Assembly (NCBI RefSeq): GCF_029891735.1
Contig: NZ_JANQDH010000076.1
Location: forward strand, 55,843 to 119,842
Direction: 5' to 3'
Source: Chrysosporum bergii ANA360D
GTDB lineage: Bacteria > Cyanobacteriota > Cyanobacteriia > Cyanobacteriales > Nostocaceae
Length of the DNA: 64,000 nt
In this document: in pieces, positions 58,124-64,000 of the stretch
Layout of the letters: each line of letters begins with the position of its first letter
Numbering within the stretch: the first letter of the stretch is position 1
Notes under the pieces: model-generated
Told to the model about the DNA's origin: nothing
What the model saw: only the letters and a program-made list of their open reading frames with translations
The model's database searches: none
Made by a program: the position numbers and the translations under genes

Positions 58124-58222
58124 GGGTTGAAAACCCCGTCGTTCTACGACGGCTTTTCTTGATTCTGGATATATGTGAACTGTCAAGAATCACCGACCTT
58201 CAAGGTCGGTGAGTATGTCAAG
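58124..58222. mobile_element. Palindrome-rich IS200/IS605-like non-autonomous element
   Basis: Two strong palindromes, CCGTCGTTCTACGACGG (58136-58152) and CACCGACCTT/AAGGTCGGTG (58191-58211), in the contexts GAAAACCCC...CTTTTCTTGATTCTG and TGTCAAGAATCACC...GAGTATGTCAA. These resemble subterminal hairpins of IS605-family transposons. There is no room for a transposase. It lies between units 1 and 2 of the small-RNA-like array. Exact borders are uncertain. Confidence 0.5.
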
Positions 58223-58257
58223 GTTGTTGATTTGTAGACTACCTATGGGAAGATGAA

Positions 58258-58334
58258 TACTGTAATCAAAATATTTAAATTAACTTAATAGATTCTACTT
58301 CTACACGGGCTTGGCAAACAACCAAGCCTTTTTT
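58258..58334 (+). ncRNA. Candidate small RNA unit 2
   Basis: Terminator GGCTTGG/CCAAGCC (58308-58328) plus T6. The leader shares AAATATTTAAATTAA with unit 5. No ORF. Confidence 0.5.
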
Positions 58335-58482
58335 AGATATAAATTAATTGATAAAAATCCGCTTTCATTACTGAAATTACTCCTAGAAGCAGGAAACAGT
58401 AAAAAATGAATAACAATGTACGGAGTTTTGTTAAAAAATCAAATAGGATTCCTATATAACTAACCCATAGATAGATGGAAAT

Positions 58483-58563
58483 GAGTAGAAATATACTTAA
58501 AATTACCTGGTATGGTAAACTCTTGGTGTATATAGGCTTGACTTGAGGTCAAGCCTATTTTAT
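58483..58563 (+). ncRNA. Candidate small RNA unit 3
   Basis: Terminator AGGCTTGAC/GTCAAGCCT (58534-58556), then ATTTTATT. The leader TAGAAATATACTTAAAATTA and the following CTTGGTGTATATAGG align well with unit 5. No ORF. Confidence 0.55.
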
Positions 58564-58648
58564 TGAATCGAGATGAGTGGTTTATGGCTAACTATCACAT
58601 TAAAAAAAAATTGTAAACATCTGAGAGACAGATGCAATTATATTTAGT

Positions 58649-58720
58649 TAGATATATATAAGATGTATATGGTAAACACCTGGTATACATTCAAGGCTTG
58701 GCTTCTGGTCAAGCCTTTTT
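58649..58720 (+). ncRNA. Candidate small RNA unit 4
   Basis: Terminator AAGGCTTG/CAAGCCTT (58693-58717) plus T tract. The leader TTAGATATATATAAG...GGTAAACACCTGGTATACAT resembles units 3 and 5. No ORF. Confidence 0.55.
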
Positions 58721-58910
58721 CATAATTTTAATACATGATTGCAATAATAATAACCAAAGGAAGATTAGATTTTAAAATTAGTATTATTAATTACTATATA
58801 CTTCTTACAATTTGGTTGATTACCAGACTTTTTTTTGATAAGTAACTGATTGATTTATTACCACTTTTTATGATATTTGCACACATCCTTTAGGAGGATG
58901 AACTAAAGGG

Positions 58911-58986
58911 GTAGAAATATTAAATTAATATTGGTGTAGTAAATGCTTGGTATACATAGGGGCTTGGTTTTGCCAAGCCTTTTTTC
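58911..58986 (+). ncRNA. Candidate small RNA unit 5
   Basis: Terminator GGCTTGG/CCAAGCC (58961-58979) plus T7. The leader starts TAGAAATATTAAATTAATAT and contains CTTGGTATACATAGG just before the stem. A separate hairpin CATCCT/AGGATG lies upstream at about 58884-58900. No ORF. Confidence 0.55.
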
Positions 58987-59125
58987 TTGGCAAATTATGG
59001 TAAATTTATATAATATTTATGGAGAGACCAAAGGGAAAAATACCCCTACAGCCATCAAAATCAGGATTAACCTCAAAATTTGCTCTGGCTGAGTTAGCTT
59101 TCCACGCTGCAATTTGGCAGATATA

Positions 59126-59159
59126 AGCTTGGTCTTGATAATTATCAAGAAAGCAAGCT
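59126..59159. promoter_or_regulatory. Nested dyad, possible operator upstream of the copper genes
   Basis: A perfect 18-base palindrome TCTTGATAATTATCAAGA (59133-59150) is flanked by AGCTTG (59126-59131) and its complement CAAGCT (59154-59159). It lies about 100 bases before the copper chaperone start. No T tract follows, so an operator or RNA stem is more likely than a terminator. The identity of any regulator is unknown. Confidence 0.45.
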
Positions 59160-59257
59160 GAAAACCCTTGAGGAACAGGTGCGTAGCGCCGTATTCCCTA
59201 TCCTAGGTTTTTCAGAAAAGCTGAACAAGCTGTCAATTAATTCCCTACCGTAAATCT

Positions 59258-59452
59258 ATGACACTTAAACTCACAGTTCCTAACATGGCTTGTTCTGCTT
59301 GTGCTAAGAATATTACCAATGCAGTTAAAACAGTTGATGCTGATGCTATTATTCAGGCTGACCCACAAACCAAGTTTGTCAGCATAGAAACTCAAGCCTC
59401 AGAAACAGCAATTAAAGATGCTTTGGCTGCTGCTGGTTATCCGGTTGCTTAA
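59258..59452 (+). CDS. Copper chaperone-like heavy-metal-associated protein
   Basis: 64 residues forming a single HMA domain. The metal loop is MACSACAKNI, and the beta-alpha-beta-beta-alpha-beta pattern ends in ALAAAGYPV. It lies 177 bases before a copper ATPase. In cyanobacteria Atx1 carries copper to CtaA/PacS ATPases; the loop and context fit that role. His61 of classical Atx1 is not obvious here, where the position before the C-terminal strand is Tyr-Pro. Confidence 0.88.
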   Translation: MTLKLTVPNMACSACAKNITNAVKTVDADAIIQADPQTKFVSIETQASETAIKDALAAAGYPVA

Positions 59453-59540
59453 AACTGATGTCAAGCTGCATCTTGCAGCGCATTTCACATGGCTGAGGTA
59501 GAACCGTTTGAGAAAACCCTAGGAGTCCAGATACCCGCAC

Positions 59541-59576
59541 TACCAGATTTGTTACCAGATTTGTTACCAGATTTGT
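59541..59576 (+). repeat. Three exact 12-base tandem repeats
   Basis: The unit TACCAGATTTGT occurs three times without interruption between the chaperone and ATPase genes. The spacer has no ORF. Copy number could vary by slippage between strains. Confidence 0.8.
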
Positions 59577-59629
59577 TGAACCTGCAATGTGCTTGATAAC
59601 TTTACATCCCTAAAATTAATTGACTTAGT

Positions 59630-61912
59630 ATGGATACTCTCACACTCAAACTACGAGGTATGAGTTGCGCTTCCTGCGCCAAAAGTATTGACCAAGCAAT
59701 TCGCTTAGTTCCAGGAGTGATTGACTGTAATGTTAATTTTGGTGTTGAGCAGGCCATTATCCATTATGACCACCAACGTACTGATTTAAAAACTATTCAG
59801 GGGGCGATCGCATCTGCGGGTTACTCTTCATACTTAGTTGAAGAAGATATTTTTTCTCAAGGAAATGATGCTGAGAAAGCCAGTAAGTTAGCAGAAGAAA
59901 GAGAAATTACCCGTAAAGTGATAGTGTCTGGTGTAATCGGCATAATTATGTTTGTCGGTTCCATCCCCATGATGACTGGGTTACACCTGCCGTTTATTCC
60001 TGGGTTTCTGCATAACTATTGGGTGCAGTTAGTCTTGGCTATACCTGTACAATTTTGGTGTGGTGGTAATTTTTACGTCAATGGCTGGAAAGCCCTTAAG
60101 CATCATACAGCGACTATGGATACTTTAATGGCTGTGGGTACAAGTGCAGCATTTCTATATTCTGTATTTGTTACTTTGTTCCCTGGATTTTTTATCGCCC
60201 AGGGATTAATGCCCCATGTGTATTATGAAGTTGCCGTAATTGTCATTGCTTTAATTTTGCTGGGGCGATTATTAGAACAGCGCGCTAAGGGAAAAACCTC
60301 TGAGGCTATTCATCAACTGATGGGACTACAACCCAAAAATGCTAGGGTGATCCGTGATGGTGGGGAAATGGATATTCCCATTACTGCGGTAAAAATCAAT
60401 GATGTGATTTTAGTGCGCCCTGGAGAAAAAATTCCAGTAGATGGTGAAGTGAATTCCGGTGCTTCTACAGTAGATGAGTCAATGGTAACAGGTGAAAGTT
60501 TGCCAGTGCAGAAGCAACCGGGGGATGAGGTAATTGGGGGGACTATTAACAAAACTGGTAGTTTTCAATTTCGGGCGACACGAGTGGGAAGGGATACCTT
60601 TTTAGCGCAAATAGTCCAACTGGTACAGCAAGCGCAAGGTTCTAAAGCACCCATTCAAAGACTAGCAGATCAAGTTACTGGATGGTTTGTACCTGCTGTG
60701 ATTGCCATTGCCATCACTACTTTTGTGATTTGGTTTAACCTGATGGGTAACTTGACCTTAGCTATCATGAATACAGTGGGTGTTCTGATTATTGCCTGTC
60801 CCTGTGCTTTGGGTTTAGCTACCCCCACTTCAATCATGGTTGGTACTGGTAAAGGAGCCGAAAATGGCATCTTAATTAAAGATGCCCAAAGCTTGGAACT
60901 AGCACACAAAATCCAGATTATTGTTCTAGATAAAACCGGCACTTTAACTCAGGGAAATCCCACAGTTACAGATTTTGTTGCTATTAACGGTACAGCTGAT
61001 CAGAATGAACTCCAGCTTTTACAGTTAGCTGCTTCTGTGGAACGCAACTCTGAGCATCCCTTAGCCGATGCAGTGGTAAAGTATGCTCAATACCAAGAAG
61101 TGAGTTTAACTGAAGCCTATAATTTTGCAGCTGTAGCTGGTAGTGGTGTTCAAGGGGTGGTGGCAGAACGCCTAGTACAAATTGGTACACAAACCTGGAT
61201 GAAAGAACTGGGCATCAATACTGACACCCTTGAGGAATATCAACTAGCCTGGGAAGCTGGGGGAAAAACCGTGGTTTTTATGGCTGTAGATGGAGAAATA
61301 CAAGCAGTAATGGGTATTGCTGATGCTCTAAAACCATCATCACCAGCAGCAGTAACAGCACTAAAAAAATTAGGGTTAGAAGTAGTAATGCTAACGGGGG
61401 ATAATCGCAAAACTGCGGAGGCAATCGCCCAAGCAGTTGGTATCCAGCAAGTTTTTCCACAAGTGCGCCCAGACCAAAAAGCAGCCATAATTAAATCTCT
61501 ACAAGCTGAAAGAGAAAAAGCACCCGGTAGGCAATCTAAAATTGTCGCCATGGTGGGTGATGGAATTAATGACGCACCCGCACTGGCGCAAGCAGATGTG
61601 GGAATTGCCATTGGTACTGGGACGGATATAGCCATGGCTGCTAGTGATATTACTTTGATTTCTGGAGATTTGCAGGGAATTATAACGGCAATTCAACTTA
61701 GTCGGGCGACTATTAGCAATATCCGCCAGAATCTGTTTTTTGCCTTTATTTACAACGTCATCGGTATTCCTATAGCAGCGGGGGTTCTTTTCCCTTTCTT
61801 GGGCTGGTTACTAAATCCCATTCTTGCCGGTGCTGCAATGGCTTTGTCTTCGGTGTCTGTGGTCACAAATGCTTTGAGATTGCGTAACTTTAAACCAAAA
61901 GTGACCTGGTAA
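59630..61912 (+). CDS. Copper-translocating P-type ATPase (P1B)
   Basis: 760 residues. One N-terminal HMA domain with C13 and C16 in [12 protein letters not shown]. Eight transmembrane helices with the ion-binding CPC at about 390-392 ([11 protein letters not shown]). The actuator has MVTGES; the phosphorylated Asp is about D434 in DKTGTLTQG; the hinge is [20 protein letters not shown]. The HP-type motif ([10 protein letters not shown]) is present. Cyanobacteria carry two such pumps, plasma-membrane CtaA and thylakoid PacS, feeding plastocyanin and oxidase; which this is cannot be decided from sequence alone. The chaperone gene upstream supports copper. Confidence 0.95.
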   Translation: MDTLTLKLRGMSCASCAKSIDQAIRLVPGVIDCNVNFGVEQAIIHYDHQRTDLKTIQGAIASAGYSSYLVEEDIFSQGNDAEKASKLAEEREITRKVIVSGVIGIIMFVGSIPMMTGLHLPFIPGFLHNYWVQLVLAIPVQFWCGGNFYVNGWKALKHHTATMDTLMAVGTSAAFLYSVFVTLFPGFFIAQGLMPHVYYEVAVIVIALILLGRLLEQRAKGKTSEAIHQLMGLQPKNARVIRDGGEMDIPITAVKINDVILVRPGEKIPVDGEVNSGASTVDESMVTGESLPVQKQPGDEVIGGTINKTGSFQFRATRVGRDTFLAQIVQLVQQAQGSKAPIQRLADQVTGWFVPAVIAIAITTFVIWFNLMGNLTLAIMNTVGVLIIACPCALGLATPTSIMVGTGKGAENGILIKDAQSLELAHKIQIIVLDKTGTLTQGNPTVTDFVAINGTADQNELQLLQLAASVERNSEHPLADAVVKYAQYQEVSLTEAYNFAAVAGSGVQGVVAERLVQIGTQTWMKELGINTDTLEEYQLAWEAGGKTVVFMAVDGEIQAVMGIADALKPSSPAAVTALKKLGLEVVMLTGDNRKTAEAIAQAVGIQQVFPQVRPDQKAAIIKSLQAEREKAPGRQSKIVAMVGDGINDAPALAQADVGIAIGTGTDIAMAASDITLISGDLQGIITAIQLSRATISNIRQNLFFAFIYNVIGIPIAAGVLFPFLGWLLNPILAGAAMALSSVSVVTNALRLRNFKPKVTW

Positions 61913-61932
61913 ATTGTAGAATAATTAAAGCA

Positions 61933-62169
61933 ATGTTCGAGAAGAATATACTTTGGGCAGGCTTGACGGCTTTGGTTTTGTCGCTAATAACTGCATCACC
62001 AGCAATGCCAAATTCTTTATCACAGGAACCTAAGCAATTTCAAGCCATCAAGCAGCCTTTACCATTGAAAGTGGGTGTGACTATTGCTGGTGTGGGGTTA
62101 ATTGGACTGGAGTTATGGTGGTTTCTTTTTAGTCAGTCACCAGGACAAACTAAGAGTCAACAAGATTAG
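61933..62169 (+). CDS. Small membrane protein following the copper ATPase
   Basis: 78 residues with an N-terminal hydrophobic segment (ILWAGLTALVLSLITASPAM, possibly a signal peptide) and a second helix (VGVTIAGVGLIGLELWWFLF) before a short polar tail. It begins 20 bases after the ATPase stop, so it is probably cotranscribed. No metal-binding Cys or His cluster. Function unknown, but the position suggests a role in copper handling or the ATPase complex. Confidence 0.75.
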   Translation: MFEKNILWAGLTALVLSLITASPAMPNSLSQEPKQFQAIKQPLPLKVGVTIAGVGLIGLELWWFLFSQSPGQTKSQQD

Positions 62170-62187
62170 CCAATTTTCTATAAGGAA

Positions 62188-62225
62188 GCGATCGCAGTTC
62201 CGTAGGGGTTCCGTACTGCGATCGC
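62188..62225. repeat. HIP1-bounded perfect hairpin
   Basis: GCGATCGCAGT (62188-62198) and ACTGCGATCGC (62215-62225) are exact inverted copies, each containing the HIP1 octamer. The loop includes GTTCCGTA twice. It lies after the small membrane protein; the rest of this spacer (to 62463) shows nothing else. Confidence 0.75.
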
Positions 62226-62463
62226 GCAATTGATTGATCCCTAGCCACAGGAATCCATCACCATAGATTTTAATTCTCTTCTCCTGATTCAGGATTGTGG
62301 TGGCAAGCCCCTCATTTGCCCTAATTTTTTGGCTCATGGTCTACAAACCCCGTCTGTTGCTTGTGTTTCTAACTTTCCCCTATGGAGGTTTTGCAGTTTA
62401 TGAAAATTCTGCTAACTTTTCGGCTTAAAATGGCTTAAAAGTTTTGCACCATATCCCCAAGCT

Positions 62464-62856
62464 ATGATAACTGAAATTTTCCCCTTTGCTATTAAGGTAA
62501 ACACCGTAGCCATCGCCGGCGCGAGTCTGTGGTCATTGGCGTTATATTTAGCCTTTTCTCCCCTGCGAGAAAAGATTATTGAGTTACTCAATCGCTGGTT
62601 TAACTTTGCGGAGCGATTTCTTTACACCAGCCAAACAGAATTTGAAAAAACCCGCCCAGCCAGAGAATCGCAAAATGCCTTTTATGCCTCACTGTTTAGC
62701 ATCATACCATTTTTAGTAGTTGGGGCCTTGTCTAACTGGGCTATAGATATTAGCCTAGGACGCAGCTGGGGTATCAGCATGGGTATTATGGCTTGTATTA
62801 TTTCGGCAATTTATGAGCTAGGTCGCCAAAGTGCAGAATCAGAAGAAGAAGAGTGA
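62464..62856 (+). CDS. Conserved small membrane protein
   Basis: 130 residues. Two or three hydrophobic segments (AIAGASLWSLALYLAF near 17; LFSIIPFLVVGALSNWAI near 78; GISMGIMACIISAIYEL near 103) with a charged amphipathic helix between (REKIIELLNRWFNFAERF) and an acidic tail SEEEE. I do not recognise the family. ATG at 62464 without a clear ribosome-binding site. It converges with the next gene three bases away. Confidence 0.72.
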   Translation: MITEIFPFAIKVNTVAIAGASLWSLALYLAFSPLREKIIELLNRWFNFAERFLYTSQTEFEKTRPARESQNAFYASLFSIIPFLVVGALSNWAIDISLGRSWGISMGIMACIISAIYELGRQSAESEEEE

Positions 62857-62858
62857 GT

Positions 62859-63854
62859 TTATAATCCTTCCACAATAGCTATTTCTTCATCAGTTAACTC
62901 ATAGAGTTCATACACTAACTGATTAATTTGTCTATCTGTGGCGTTAATTTGTTGTTGAACTCTTTTTTTAGCTGGGGGAGTTTGAGCCTGATTTAATTGC
63001 TCATGAAGAAACAGCATTTGTTCAACCAGTTGAATCATACGATTATGAACTAGGTTATCATTAGGTTTTGATAAATCTAACAACCTAATAGGTATTTTTG
63101 AAATAAATTGTCTATTTAAAGCAATATAACCCCCTCTAAATGGTGTACTAATTAACCTCAAGAAATTGTTGATTAATTGCGAATTAAGAATACCTAACAA
63201 ATACAAATAAGATATGTTGATTGTTGCTGACAAAGAAATACCATATCCGCCACCGCCACCACCTCCACTACCAACAAAATAATAATCACCATTTAAGTCA
63301 GCAGCAAAACAACTACCAGTACCAATTGCAGGAACTAATAATTTGGGCGAATTAAACCGAGTGTGATTTTTCTTGTATACATAGCCATACCAATTTTCGC
63401 CCATATTGCCTTTATTTCTCGATGCTAAACCTTGTTGATGTTCTTGTATATAATTCCATGTCAGAGGGAATTTATCTTGATATTCATTTAATGATAGTAA
63501 AACTGATTTATTATTGAGAGTTACATAAGGAAAAATCAGACGTTTATTAACATTTTTTAAACAATACCTACTAATATTCAAAGAACCTTTTAACAAGTAT
63601 TTCAAAAACTCATTTTCTAGCCAATGTAACTTACCCGTTGCTTGACATTTGCATAACACTTGCTGATTTTCTAGGGCTACCTGTTCAAGAATAAATATAT
63701 CATCTGCATCAGTTTGTAAGCCTACGAATAAATGAGCAATATCACCTAATTTTATCGGTATTCTGTCCAGCTTACTAAACCAACTCTGATCTTTTCCCAT
63801 CACAAAGTTCCACTCATTATTAGAAATATGTGAAATGGGAAAAATTTGTGTCAT
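62859..63854 (-). CDS. TaqI-like C-terminal specificity domain, probably a truncated restriction/methylase gene
   Basis: 331 residues. KLGDIAHLFVGLQTDADDIF begins a target-recognition domain of the TaqI_C type found at the end of fused Type II (Eco57I-like) restriction-methylase proteins, and GILNSQLINNFLRLISTPFR and YIALNRQFISKIPI are typical of it. A coiled region QLVEQMLFLHEQLNQAQTPP ends near a family-typical QINQLVYELYELTDEEI. The methylase motifs expected in front (for example NPPY) are missing. A seven-glycine stretch (SGGGGGGGYG) is odd. The sequence just upstream (AGGACTTACGCA at about 63863) matches an insertion-sequence end, suggesting that a mobile element cut off the front. Confidence 0.75.
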   Translation of the reverse strand: MTQIFPISHISNNEWNFVMGKDQSWFSKLDRIPIKLGDIAHLFVGLQTDADDIFILEQVALENQQVLCKCQATGKLHWLENEFLKYLLKGSLNISRYCLKNVNKRLIFPYVTLNNKSVLLSLNEYQDKFPLTWNYIQEHQQGLASRNKGNMGENWYGYVYKKNHTRFNSPKLLVPAIGTGSCFAADLNGDYYFVGSGGGGGGGYGISLSATINISYLYLLGILNSQLINNFLRLISTPFRGGYIALNRQFISKIPIRLLDLSKPNDNLVHNRMIQLVEQMLFLHEQLNQAQTPPAKKRVQQQINATDRQINQLVYELYELTDEEIAIVEGL

Positions 63855-64000
63855 TATATCCAGGACTTACGCAACTGGCACAGGCGATCGCTATATTATA
63901 GTATTTGTGTACTGAAATAAGTGACACAACTAGCACAAATAGTGGGCGGGCTTCGCGGTAGCAAAGCGACAAATTGAATCAAACCAAACACATAGAAATA
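63855..64000. other. Right edge: probable insertion-sequence end
   Basis: AGGACTTACGCA at about 63863 is shared with the transposase remnant near 47366. A HIP1 site lies at about 63885. No ORF is visible to the window edge. Confidence 0.4.

Noticed and set aside
57869..59257. The five repeated hairpins as a CRISPR array
   Set aside because: Unit spacing is irregular (160-270 bases), the stems vary by covariation, each is followed by a T tract, and no cas gene is present.
57869..59257. Direct naming of the array as NsiR1
   Set aside because: The array layout is similar, but hetF is not adjacent and I cannot align to the NsiR1 sequence from memory with confidence.
59541..59576. The 12-base tandem repeats as an iteron origin or operator
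   Set aside because: Only three copies, no replication gene nearby, and it lies inside a probable operon.
61240..61635. A 131-codon minus-strand frame within the copper ATPase
   Set aside because: It is antisense to the hinge and nucleotide-binding domain, with no independent support.

Overview
The window is chromosomal DNA of a filamentous, probably heterocyst-forming cyanobacterium (order Nostocales). The evidence is photosystem I PsaX, two NDH-1 proton-channel subunits (NdhB, NdhD), sulfolipid synthesis (SqdX, SqdB), the plastid-type proteins Ycf46 and Ycf35, phylloquinone methyltransferase MenG, AT-rich spacers, many GCGATCGC (HIP1) sites, and the order purC-omp85-lpxC-fabZ-lpxA-lpxB known from Nostoc/Anabaena. 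I cannot name the species.

Layout. 1-7.5 kb: truncated sensor kinase, amino-acid permease (NatD type), psaX, lipA, two signalling proteins, ndhB and an RNA-recognition-motif protein. 8-19 kb: topA, a 45-residue protein next to aroQ, a 7TM-HD (PgpH-like) membrane protein, a TetR regulator, a DUF445 protein, menG and a REC-GAF regulator. 19.8-29 kb: a prohibitin-type protein, then a minus-strand outer-membrane/lipid A cluster from purC to lpxB, with a cytosine-5 DNA methyltransferase and the wreck of its probable restriction partner attached at the 3' end. 29-38 kb: a carotenoid-oxygenase gene split by an in-frame stop, sqdX-sqdB, and a plus-strand group of ribbon-helix-helix protein, Ycf46 and Ycf35. 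38.9-45.8 kb: ndhD, thrB and a coiled-coil gene, thrS, and the DUF2605/DUF2973 pair. 46-48 kb: decay zone with a kinase remnant, an Rpn-type nuclease, a transposase remnant and tRNA-Met. 48-57.8 kb: uvrA, a YadA-like trimeric adhesin, two secreted proteins, phosphoketolase and tRNA-Val. 57.9-59.2 kb: a 1.4-kb ORF-free stretch with five plus-strand terminators, most preceded by related leaders; it looks like a tandem array of small RNA genes. 59.2-64 kb: copper chaperone, copper P-type ATPase, two small membrane proteins and a truncated restriction/methylase specificity domain.

The region carries clear decay: an in-frame stop in the carotenoid-oxygenase gene, an internally deleted DUF488 gene, a frameshifted kinase, transposase and restriction-enzyme fragments, and several interspersed hairpin repeats. 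The observations most worth pursuing are the small-RNA-like array (58.0-59.0 kb), the cyanobacterial trimeric adhesin with its structured leader (51.6-53.4 kb), the orphaned methyltransferase beside its decayed nuclease (20.8-22.3 kb), and the split carotenoid oxygenase (29.2-31.4 kb).
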